64,000 nucleotides of DNA from Amoebophrya sp. A120. Its lineage: Eukaryota > Sar > Dinophyceae > Syndiniales > Amoebophryaceae. The notes under the pieces are model-generated. The model ran no database searches and had not been told where the DNA came from. It saw only the letters and a list, made by a program, of their open reading frames with translations. The translations under genes were made by a program, and so were the position numbers. Within the stretch, counting starts at the first letter, position 1, and each line of letters starts with the position of its first letter. Of this stretch, positions 12,001 to 21,187 are shown one piece after another. The DNA lies in the NCBI GenBank assembly GCA_905178155.1, contig CAJINV010000009.1:2953373-3017372 (forward strand). The letters run 5' to 3'.

Positions 12001-15000
12001 AAACGGCTTGACAGGTGTAGGCGAGACCCACACAGGCGGGGAGGAAGAACAGGAGGTTGAGTGCGTTTTTGTACACCGAGTTTTTAATCGAGGTTTTTCC
12101 ACCACCACCAGCTAAAGCCGTCGAGCTGCAAGATGAGAAGGGTGCGAAAAATCGCCCCGGAGCCCGCTGTCCGCGACGCGCCTCCGGGAGATGAGGTTCC
12201 ACCTCTGATATGAGAATGCAAAACTCCCCCTGCTCCCCCTTATTTGTAAGTATGGCATGTGCAGCAATGCAGACACCAGCTCAAATGGAGCTTATGCATG
12301 TTGACAAGTTGATGCCCGTAACGTAGTACTATTTGGGCTTCCGAGATTTGTCATGCAAAGCGTGCCACGACGCAATGATAGGCCTTTGGCTTTTGCATAT
12401 ACAAATGCGCGGGAGGTGGAGTTGTGCACTGTCATATCTGATGTCGAGTTGTTTGAAGTCGTGGTCTCGCCGACTGAAGCCGAATTCATATCGTTCGACG
12501 TCGATATCAAAAGGAAAAATCCCCCCTCCCCATACTGAAAGGGTATGCTTCTGAGAATTTGCGATGCTAATTTGTGGCCACAAATCCTCTCTCTCTTGCA
12601 AGAGGGCAAACTCAGAGACCCCGCCACGATATGCAGGCAATTTGTAAAGCTGGAAGGCCTATAGGGCAGACGCCTGCCATGCTAGGCCCCTACACTAAGC
12701 GGCCCCCCTTAGGCTTACGATCTGCGCGCAGTCCTTTACTGCAAGACAAATGTGGTCTGTGTACTCAAATACAGCAACACAGATTTCCGCTTTGATATGG
12801 GGAGGGGGGATTTTTCCTTATGATAGACGACCCGCGGTCTTCATGATCCCCATCATCCGTGCCAGACTCGTCGTCGGAGGTCGAGGTGGCAGTCCCTCTA
12901 TTCGTGCACATCTTTTGACGTTGTACTCCACCGGCTGATGAGGCTCCAAAATTTGTCCTACCCTGCATCGCATTTACATCCGGATCATCATGAGCCTGAC
13001 CTGCATCACGATGAGAAGAACGTCGTGCAGATTCTCTTGTGCTGCTGCTGCCTTGATTCTCAACATCATGATTCGCTTCCGCTCTAGAACCAGCACTGCG
13101 ATGTCCCGTAGTAGAAGAAGCTCCCCGCCGGCGACGGGGCCGCTGCACCTGCCCAACGTGTTGAACCTCCTCTTGGGGTCGTCCGTGAGAAGTACCGCTG
13201 ACGTCGTGGGGGTCGTTCTTACGGCCACTGTCCAAAAATCTTCCACTCCCCGCAGCTCTATTTATTCCATCGTTCGTTGTACTGGAAGATGATTCTTGCC
13301 GGGAGAAGAGCGACGAGGTCAAGGCGGAGATGAACATTTTTCTACTAGTACAACCCGAAGGCACTTTGATATTCTTGCCATTGTCTTTCTGTTATCAAAT
13401 GCAAAAATGTCTGGGTCTGGAAGAATACAAACTTGTGATGCGCATTTCAGCACACAGAAAAATCTCTGATGCATAGGTAGCAAAAGCTGCCCACTTTCTG
13501 TCACCAAAGGGGGGGATTTGTCATGCGGATTCGGCATTGCGGAAGCTTTTCGAAACCTGTGATGCTAGAGCTTCCATGCCAGACCTTCTGTGTCATGCAA
13601 AAACAGCATGACTCTTCCAGACCCAGACATTTTTACATTTGATATCTGTGGTCCACTGGTTGATGCACCACTGTGCTCGGCCTCCGACCCGAAAAAACTG
13701 GTCTTCTCGTCCGAGTCTGAATTGTCAGCGTCATCATGCTTTCCTTGTTCATCGCCAGCAGGGGCTATCGTGGAAAAAAAATCCTCTCGTCCCCGTACTC
13801 CAAGTGGAAGGGTCGTGTCTACCTACTAGCCGCAATGCCTTACTGCAACACAGAGCGCGGCACTGGTGTATGCAAATCCAGCGTCAGAAACTTCGTTTTT
13901 ACATGGCGAGGGGTGATTTTTCCATTTGATAGCAGTTCCAGTTCCTCCACGTACGGCGGCTTTGCTGGATCTATTTTCTCGGTGGTTCTTCTGTCTTTTC
14001 TGCCGTAGCTCGACATGTTCTTGCATGTTCACTCCATTTGTTTCACTTCGCGGGTCAGCAGCACGAATACTAACGCTAGTAGATTTACGTGCGGCTGCAG
14101 GTCCTGGTTGTGGAGAGCCAGTCGCGGTCTCAACTATAGCTGCCGCTGCGAGGGGCTTCGGCAGTTCCGATCGCAGGGTGTGGACGTAGCGGGTTATGTA
14201 TGGGAGTGTCAGGATCGAAATCGACAAAATCGAAATAATCTGTAATGCATAAAATGCTACGCAAAAAGCGACTCTATTGCAGAGGATGCAAGGAAGGCGG
14301 GTTGTAGTCCTGGTAAGGGTTAGGTGTTGGGCTGCTGTCTAGCATGACAGAAGGCAGCTCTTTCTCCGTAAACCGCATGACAGATTCACTTCCAGGTGAC
14401 GGGGAGAATTTGTCATGCGCCGACTACAAACTGTGGGTCTAACTGGCATCGATTTTGTGCATCACAAGTTTTTCGATTTTGCCAATTTCGATTCTGACAC
14501 TTCCATATTATGAAAACGTAGAATATCGCCCATCCTTATCTTTGCCTTTCAAAAAAAATTTGGTCTTGTTGTGCTAGGACATGCAGGATCAGGAACGTCG
14601 TGCAACATCAAATTAAGCACATCCACATCCTTATACAATACAGTCAGGCGTCGTCGATCTGCCATGTAATGCAAGGGCGGTGCGCCACAGATATTATACA
14701 GTCTGTAATGCAAGGCTGCACTACAGATATACAGTTTTTTGGGATGGGATGGGATGGGATGGGATGGGATGGGACGGATAGCGCGGGTAGTATCAAAAGC
14801 AAAAATCCCCCCTCCCCATATTGAAAACGCATCCGTCTGAAAATTTGTGACGCAGATTTGTGGCTACAAATCCTGACTGTCTTGCAAGAAGGCAAAGCCA
14901 GAGAGTCCGCCGCATTATGCAGGCGGTTTGTGATGCTGTTGGACCTACAGCGCGGATATTTTTCATGCTAAGCGCCTAGGCCAAAGCCTCTCTGTTCACA

Positions 15001-18000
15001 CTTAGTATGGGCCTGCAGTGCTCTCCAGAAAGACATCTAGGATTTGTGTACACAAATCCAGCATCAGAAATTCCGTTTTGATATGGGGAGGGGGGATTTT
15101 TCCTTTCGATAGGTAGTGTTCAAAGGCCGGCATGGATCTGTTTTCTCTTGCTCGGTAGACTCGGTGCTACTCTGCTTATAGAATTATGGAAGTGCTGTCA
15201 GGACCGAAATCGTTAAAGTTGAAAAAATAATTTGCGATGCACAAAATCGATGCCAGTTGGGCACACAGTTTTTCTAGCCTCTGCAGCAAGTCTGTCGTGT
15301 TGTTTAGGGCAAGAGGGCTCCCCTTTGTCATGCTAATCAGAAGCCCAATTCTTCACGACCCTTAAGAGCACTACAATCTGCCTCCCTTACGCGCTCTGCA
15401 ACCGAGGCGGTCTTTGCGTGTGCGTCGCACTTTATGCATGGCAAATTATTTCAACTTTGTCGATTTCGCTCCTGATGCTTCATAACAATGGTATGTCTGG
15501 TAGTCTGGACAATTCGTCCTCAGAAGATGTTGTTGGATCACGATGATTAGGGCAACTTCTCATGATCCCCTTTGAAGATATCATGCTGGCGTTCCTCATC
15601 TGTCCACCAGAACCAGAAAACAACGCGGGCGCAGCTCCGGACGGTGGAGAAGGTGGCAGTTGCAGATCATGTTGAGCTAGGAAAGAACCTCCACCGCTGC
15701 TCGCTTGGAATAAGAAGTTCTGCTTGGTACTTTTCTGATAGTCGTGGTACAACGACCCGGCGCTCGACGTCCCGCGCGTTGTCTTTTTGTGCAGCGGGGA
15801 CGATGTCGTGCCTGAACTGGATAAAGCAGCTGTGCCTGCTGTGGGCGGCAGATCTGCTCCTTGGATCAGCCCCTGCTGGCCATCCATGATCTGTTCTTGG
15901 CCCCCGTGATTTACTAGTGGTGTGTTCCCGGCCGCGATTACCCTCGCTATGGGACTGGCACTGTCATTTCGCGGCTGTTGTTCAATGTGCGAGGGTGCGT
16001 CCTTTTGTTCCATCCTGTCGGAACTGCGCAACTGGAGCTGTTGATCATGCTGTTCTTGTTGCCCATGTGGATAAACAATCTTATCCTGCTGGTCTTGTGG
16101 AAATGAGAAACTAGGTTCACCGCCGGGGATCATATCAAATGTAGTTGGCTTAGGTTGTTGTAGAACACGTTCTTGATCATCTTGAGTTGATGTCCTCGCT
16201 GGGTCCTCAAGCACGGCTCTACCGCTCTCTTGTTCGCCTCTTGTGATACGATCATGCTGTTGAACATCAAAAGGTTCATCTTCACCTTTCCCAGGAGTGC
16301 GGCCGGGGGCCAACACGACCGGGGTGCTGGGCGGCTGGCGGTGTTGCACCAAATGCGACGATGCGAAAGACGGCCTACTACTAGAGCTGCTGGCGTCGGC
16401 ATTTGACCCTGCGGCGGCGTTGCTGTGTCGGGAGTGTCGCTCGCCGGCCCGAAGAAGTTCTTCATCTCCCTCGTGGCTCCGTTGGTGTAAGTGGGAGGTA
16501 GAACTAGAAGACGTTTCTTCTAGACCTCGTGGACTATGACGATCTTGAAGATCATTTGTGTCCCCGACGTGCGGAAGATCCTGAGACTCCACCTCCCGCT
16601 TCATCTTCCGCAGTTGGCGCTTCACATTTGATGCAGTCGCTTGTTCGCCTTGGTCATTTTTTACATTCTTGGAGGTAGGAGGAGCAGTGGAAAAGGCCTG
16701 CATGCGTTCGTCTTCCGAGAGTTGCTGGCGAATCACCTCGATATCCAGGTCCCGTTGTGACGGCTGAGAAGTAGAGCTTGTAGTATTCTTTTCGGTCATC
16801 TGGTGATCATGATGCTTTCTGCGACGCCGCCGGCCACGAGGACCACTAGTAGTACCTCCCTGATCGACTTGCGACAGAGCCAGAGTAGCAGCAGACTCCT
16901 CCGTTTTGCTGGTGCTGCAACAGGGCAGCTCCTCAGGTGGGGCGGTTGGTTCTTTTCCCAAGAAGATCTCCTGCGTTGTTCCGGCAGCGGGGAGAGCTAC
17001 AGGAGAGGTCGCATAATGATAAATATCCGAAGGTAGCTCTGCTTGTTCTTCTGGCGAACCAACAGAGCGTTCTGCCCGACGTTCTCGTGCTGTCGTAGAT
17101 GATGACGTTAAACTCCTGTTAATATCCTGTGCCGAAGAAGTAATGTTAACATCTTCACCCTGTTGAGATGAGGAAACGCCACCTTCTTGGCCACCCGGCG
17201 AAGAGGGCCTTGATGCACCAGTCCTAGACAGCTGTAGCTTTTTTCGCCGACCGAGCTTGGTCGCTGAGACTCCTACGGGTAAGAAGAGTTGTTGCTCTAG
17301 GGGTCGTGAATCAAACCCAATAAAGCTCGACGAAAAAGTTCCAGAGCAGACTTCTACATCTTCACCAGCATGATCTACTTCGCCATCTGGAAGATGAAAA
17401 TGATCTTCGGGGTTGTAAACGTAACACAGGTCGTCCTCGCCAGCCGTCGAAGTTGTCGCAGAAGTTGTTCTGCTCCACCAGTAGAAGCAGGAGTTGTCGT
17501 CCTGGAAGACGATTTTCGAGATCGAGATGGCGAACAAGAGCAGTTTTAGGACAAGAACTTCGTAAAATAACTTTGTTCCTGGGTAGAAACGTCCAGATAA
17601 AAATCTGCCCGCTTGCAGAAGTAGGACGTTCCTCCCTCCTTGTCGTGCAGCTCTAGTACCTCTAGTGCGGGGTCGTGCAAAGGCTCCTAATCCTTGTGCA
17701 TTGCTCTTGCTTGTAGTTTTTGTTTTTCGACCTGTAGTTGCATAATTTTTTCCAGACCGCGTAGGGGTCGTTTGTCCCCTTGCCGGCGCGCCGGGTAGGG
17801 CTACACTAAATGGCACGCATTGTGCGGCCGTCGTCGAAGAGGTTAGTTTTTCCAGCGAAGCGGCCATCGGATTCGTGGTCGTCGTAGCTTTTTTCACCCA
17901 GCTCGTAAGATTATAGCGCGAACTGGACCAAGTCCGTCCGTGGAAGCAGGACGAAAGAGAACCAGAACCCCAATTTCCCTGATATTTTTCCACCATTGAA

Positions 18001-18065
18001 TTCTCTTCTTCATCCAAGCTGAAAAAAACAAGCAGCACTGCGGCTTCCAGAGAATCAGAAAGCAT
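78..18065 (-). CDS. Giant low-complexity membrane protein gene interrupted by 22 introners; 3' end lies beyond the window
   Basis: Starts at ATG 18065. Exons on the minus strand: 18065-15485, 15184-15112, 14790-14781, 14523-14508, 14198-13932, 13765-13645, 13392-12826, 12504-12437, 12208-11646, 11394-11345, 7500-7394, 7133-6958, 6721-6317, 6015-5109, 4778-3538, 3226-3012, 2778-2313, 2162-1987, 1725-1509, 1246-543, 362-333, 123-78. Each gap is an introner. Removing element plus one 5-bp duplication leaves 8,901 nt, exactly 2,967 codons, and each junction I checked reads through. The protein is rich in S, T, Q, E and G. Hydrophobic segments occur near residues 166-187 (LFYEVLVLKLLLFAISISK), in the 12208-11646 exon (NALNLLFFLPACVGLAY) and spanning the 6317/6015 junction (ATLASVALVFPVFFALC). 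No family recognised. Alternative reading: two genes, one ending at TAA 11329 and one starting at ATG 7515; both of those codons lie inside the large introner, so I prefer one gene. Confidence 0.7.
124..332. mobile_element. Introner, A-rich-end family
   Basis: Ends TATCCAACAAAAAAACGTTG and its inverted near-copy ending GTGGATA. Flanked on both sides by TTTCG. Removal keeps the giant gene in frame. Confidence 0.8.
363..542. mobile_element. Introner, 180 bp
   Basis: Starts TATCCACAA and ends TTGCATA, with inner inverted CGTACaacacGTACA-like arms. Perfect 5-bp duplication GGAGC. Confidence 0.8.
1247..1508. mobile_element. Introner, family A
   Basis: Ends TATCAACTGTAAAAGTGTCC and inverted CAGACATTTTTACATTTGATA-type terminus. 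Duplication GCGGC. The excised junction reads G-P-Q-A-G-V in frame. Confidence 0.9.
1726..1986. mobile_element. Introner, family A
   Basis: Starts TATGCATTGCAAATATG, ends CATATTTGCACCTGTTA. Duplication TCCGT. The excised junction reads T-T-D-Q-A-P in frame. Confidence 0.9.
2163..2312. mobile_element. Introner, short family (TGCAAAAGTATCGTACTCGTA ends)
   Basis: At 150 bp this is the shortest complete element. Terminal inverted repeats TGCAAAAGTATCG / CGATGCTTTTGCA. Flanks CCTTC and TCTTC (one mismatch). The junction reads Q-E-D-S-S-E. Confidence 0.85.
2779..3011. mobile_element. Introner, A-rich-end family
   Basis: Starts TATCCGAGGAAAAAAAC, ends GTTTTTTCTTGCATA. Flanks ACATT/ACGTT. The excised junction reads A-R-E-R-A-G-Y in frame. 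Confidence 0.85.
3227..3537. mobile_element. Introner, family B
   Basis: Terminal inverted repeats around GGAAAAATCCCCCCTCCCCA. Perfect duplication AGGAG. The outer edge reads GATCG rather than TATC. The junction reads S-S-F-H-G-D in frame. Confidence 0.9.
4779..5108. mobile_element. Introner, family B
   Basis: Starts TATCAAAAGGAAAAATC and ends with the inverted copy through GATA. Perfect duplication TTGCT. Confidence 0.9.
6016..6316. mobile_element. Introner, family C
   Basis: Terminal inverted repeats TGTGTAAAAACG / CGTTTTTACACA with an inner CCCC-rich stretch. Starts CATG instead of TATG, ends GGATA. Perfect duplication CGTTG. The junction reads Q-I-A-T-L-A-S, completing a hydrophobic segment. 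Confidence 0.9.
6722..6957. mobile_element. Introner, family E (TCTCAACTGTTACATTCTCA ends)
   Basis: Starts TATGGCGTTCTCAACTG, ends GAATCCCATA. Perfect duplication GAAGC. The junction reads S-A-S-T-S-S in frame. Confidence 0.9.
7134..7393. mobile_element. Introner, family A
   Basis: Starts TATGCATTGCAAATATG, ends TTTGCAGTTGATA. Perfect duplication CCGGG. The junction reads P-P-P-G-V-M in frame. No AG at the 3' side, so splicing would be non-canonical. Confidence 0.9.
7890..10720. repeat. Degenerate tandem array of palindromic units
   Basis: Dozens of diverged units alternate the words GGGCAAAAGTGATGGCC, AAGAGCTCCTTGGCC and ATCACTTTCCGGTCGGGC. Each unit is close to self-complementary (AGTGATGGCC...GGCCATCACT), so single strands could fold into a chain of hairpins. 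Open frames through it on both strands (repeated AKVMAKSSLAIT-like text) are a by-product of the repeat period. Confidence 0.85.
10947..11146. repeat. Two tandem ~97-bp copies with a central palindrome
   Basis: Two adjacent copies begin CGGCTAAAGGG(T/C)TGACGG and contain GGCGTCCTGGACGCC, a perfect palindrome around one base. The same GGGCGTCCTGGACGCCC core recurs at the right end of the element near 11270-11290. Confidence 0.8.
11395..11645. mobile_element. Introner, family A
   Basis: Starts TATCAAATGCAAAAGTGTC, ends TTTTTGCAATCCATA. Perfect duplication GCAGA. The junction reads N-A-S-A-S-W-R in frame. Confidence 0.9.
12209..12436. mobile_element. Introner, family G (TATGAnAnTGCAnAACTCC ends)
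   Basis: Inverted ends TATGAGAATGCAAAACTCC / GGAGTTGTGCACTGTCATA. Perfect duplication TCTGA. The junction reads S-T-S-E-V-E-P-H in frame. Confidence 0.85.
12505..12825. mobile_element. Introner, family B
   Basis: Family B terminal repeats (GGAAAAATCCCCCCTCCCCA). Flanks GTCGA/GACGA (one mismatch). The junction reads R-G-S-S-S-N-D in frame. Confidence 0.9.
13393..13644. mobile_element. Introner, family A
   Basis: Canonical family A ends (TATCAAATGCAAAAATGTC). Perfect duplication TCTGT. The junction reads G-P-Q-K-D-N in frame. Confidence 0.9.
13766..13931. mobile_element. Introner, short diverged family B
   Basis: Ends TATCGTGGAAAAAAAATCC and GATTTTTCCATTTGATA. Only 166 bp. The flanking 5-mers (GGGGC, GCAGT) have diverged, but excision of element plus 5 nt still reads G-T-A-A-G-D in frame. 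Confidence 0.75.
14199..14507. mobile_element. Introner, family D
   Basis: Terminal inverted repeats TATGGGAGTGTCAGGATCG / CGATTCTGACACTTCCATA. Perfect duplication TTATG. Confidence 0.9.
14524..14780. mobile_element. Introner with a GGATG microsatellite in one terminus
   Basis: Ends TATCGCCCATCC and inverted GGGATGGGACGGATA, with the second end expanded into a run of GGATG units. The flanks TAGAA and GCGCG do not match. It is separated by only 10 bp from the next introner and 16 bp from the previous one. Excision of element plus 5 nt keeps the frame. Confidence 0.6.
14735..14777. repeat. (GGATG)n microsatellite
   Basis: About seven tandem GGATG units at 14741-14770, inside one terminus of an introner. 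Confidence 0.9.
14791..15111. mobile_element. Introner, family B
   Basis: Starts TATCAAAAGCAAAAATC, ends GATTTTTCCTTTCGATA. Perfect duplication GGTAG. Confidence 0.9.
15185..15484. mobile_element. Introner, family D
   Basis: Inverted ends TATGGAAGTGCTGTCAGGA / TCCTGATGCTTCATA. Flanks AGAAT/ACAAT (one mismatch). The junction reads P-L-Y-K-Q-S-S in frame. Confidence 0.85.
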
Positions 18066-21000
18066 ACGCTTCTCAAATCAACCCGACAATCGTTGACAAC
18101 AACTGGTGCTAAAGGGTCGTCCTCGTCGTGTACATTATCAACTACCCTTGGAAGTAAAAACCAAAGCTGCGACAAACAGGAAAAAGTGTACCTTGAAAAC
18201 TCAGGAACTCGGTTCGGGTCCAGGGCACCAAGATGTGCTGGAAAAGCTGCAGGATTTCCTTTCTGTGAAGAAGGCCAGAACCAGCACGAGCGGTTTCCTC
18301 ACTGAATCGGCAGATCGCCGAAACAAGTTGATGTACTTCGCGTAGGAGCTGCACCTCCGCTGGAAATGGTAAAGCAATCACTTATATTCTTGACGGTAAA
18401 AATTATTACGCCGCTCCAGCACAGCTACTTCCGTATAGTTTTTATCGTAGTCGCTTGTCGTGATCAGGTTGAAGCAGGCGAGACAAGACTCGACTGATTG
18501 TAGTTCTGGTGTCGCTTGATAGAAGATAACTTTGTTTTTATGTCGCTTTATATTCTTTGTCGCTTTGTTTTTAGTTCGAATTCTAAAACAAGACCTGATA
18601 TAATCTTTATTCTCCTGAAGTTGTTGTTTACTTGTGTCAACGGTGTTGACAAAGAGTTAGTGCATTCGTATGCGTATTGCTGTGTTCTCTGTCGTCGGAT
18701 GGTGATGTTTTCTTTCGGCGGGTTGCAGGTGTGGCTGTGGCTGTGGTTGTGTGAATCTGGGTCGCTAATAAGTTAGTAATTCAAGGCCGCTGGTGTTTTC
18801 ACTCAAGTAGTCTACTCCTGTTTTCCTTGTTTCCTTTGCGGAGGACGAGGTGGACTCAATGAGCTGGTGGCAAAGACTCCTTCCTCGTCGTCGCCTTTAT
18901 TCCGCAATCAAAACTACGTACGGATGTGAAGAAGATGTTGAAGAGGGACAAGGAAGCAATCCCTCCAAAAAAGCACTTCTACACACACCGAAAACAACTC
19001 GTTCAGGTGGCGCCGTTCGGTCTGGTACAGGAAAAAAGAAAAAGTGTAGTCGCCGCTCCGGTGCACCAAATACAATCCAAGTCGAGCAGCTCTGTGCAGC
19101 AATAAAGTATTTAGAGAGAACAACGAGTAGCCCCGAGGACCCCGGTCGTTTTAGCTGTTAGCTTTTTCTCGTCTCCCCTGGAAAACTACAGCCGGAAGCA
19201 CTGGAAAAGTTAACCCGCTGCACACTGTGGTCGGTGATACTGTGGTCGGTGTCCACCGGGAGGACCTTCGCGATCTAGAGGGAACAAAAGCAAAATCATT
19301 TTTGGTAAATGGTACTAAAGGCGTAATGGTATAATTAATTTGTAGTGGATGAGATTTCAACTTAAGAGTAAGAAATCGAAACAAGAATTATATCGATACA
19401 ACAAGAAATTTTTATCGAACTTTATTTCAATAGGGTACTTTTTAGTACGTAGCCCGCCTCCGCAACGATTTACTTTATACCCCATACATTCAAGTATTTT
19501 ACTTATTTCGCAGAGATGTTGTACTTCAAAATCAGATACCGCCTCCTCAAACAATGAATATCGTGTCGTACATCAAAAGAAATCAATAAAAGTGTCTTTT
19601 CTTCTTTACCTTCCCCATTGACTCAAGAAATACCCTATTAGATTCGGATTGGTTGAAATTCAGTAGAAGAATCGACCCGTGTGGAATCTTCATTGGTTTC
19701 AAATATTGAAATATCTTCTCGGCAAAGAAAAAGAACTTCAGGTAGCATGCGAGATAACTTGTCGACAAAATATAAAATTAGTCCAGCTAGCGGCAAAAGT
19801 CAGAGGGTATTGTGGTACTTCAAGTAGTTCTCGCACCATTTGCATTTCATTGAGTATCTATTGGTCGGCGGGCAAGTTTTCATTTTGAGTTCGGCAACGC
19901 GGGGGCAAGAAATCGCAAATAAGTTGCAAACTACTATCCAAAAGGAACGAGATCCGGCTTGGGAAAAAAACATGCAAGATCTTGGGAGAGAGAGAAGATG
20001 AAGATGAAACAGCAACTCAATATAGAGCAGACAGCTTTCTTTCTTTACTTATCCAGTGTAGATGAAGAATTCGTCCGTTGTACGTGAATACTAGTGCTTA
20101 ATTATACTTGTTTCAGGCACTGAAAAAACAGCCAGAAAAAGACAAAAGGAATACTTAGCAGCAAGAGTCAAAAAAAACAAAGTTGCTTACTTTACGTTGC
20201 ATGTGTATGTGTTGAAAATTCGCGCTCGCACTGCTATGTAACGCAAGACTCTTATGGGCAAAAGTCTTTCTTTCATACCTAGACGCACACGCAGTTACTA
20301 AAGCTATGGAATAAGTACATCTACGCTGCACGCACGCGGATCTTCACCAGGGTCCATCTTTTTTCTCAACATGGGGATCGACATCATTTTCGACTGACTC
20401 ATCGTATATATAAGCAGGAGGCTCGGCACCGTCAGAACATCGATTGAATATGAGTGACTGATGCACACTGAAATACAACTCTTCTGCAGAAGCAAGGAGA
20501 GGAAGGCCATCAATTCGAAAAGGCCCTTCTTGTTGACTTCCTTGCGGTTGTTAGTTGTTTGTAATTTTTGGCCGCTGCGCCAAGATTACGAAGAACCAGA
20601 TCAGCATGGTCTACTCTGACCTCCACTCTACTGCCGCTTCAACTTTTATTCCCCTCGGACTAGGTAGTAGCAGTGTACAAAAACGGTCTAGCCAAGACCA
20701 CAGAGCTGCACCGCAACCCAGCACAACGCTTTTATTGCTCATTGCAAGTGCAAGAACAGTAGCAGAATAGGACTGAACAAGCAACTAGTGTCCTGGATTG
20801 CAGTTCCATCCAAGCTGCTTCTCGCTGATGATGACGCTCTTTTCCATATATGAAAAATCCGAATCGTACAAGCTGGCGCTAATACAGCAAGCTCCTAAAG
20901 AAACTGAAGTTACTGTACAGTGGTAAATGTAAGTAACCACAAGCTAATTTTAAGTATCAACAATCAAAGTCGATACAACCTTGAAACCCAAACTATACGT

Positions 21001-21187
21001 GAGGTACTATCGAACTTGGTTCATTGCCCCAGTTTATTTCAATGAAAAGGTTACCAAGAGGCTGTGTCCGCATCACAAAATTTTCCTCTTCTTCCCAACC
21101 TAGAAGCTAGAAACGAGCTTCTGCTGTTTTCATCCCGTCCACCTTTGGCTCCCCCGCACTATCATTGCAATCGCTTCTTGCACCGTC
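18066..21187. other. 3.1-kb stretch without a convincing gene
   Basis: This covers the 5' flank of the giant gene and the 3' flank of the next one. No introner, no reading frame with recognisable composition. 19280-20100 is clearly more AT-rich than its surroundings and has short frames on both strands. A 103-codon plus-strand frame (18850-19161) exists but has no supporting feature. Confidence 0.6.

Noticed and set aside
18850-19161. 103-codon plus-strand frame
   Set aside because: No recognisable motif, opposite to all other genes, no flanking signals. Left as a possibility only.
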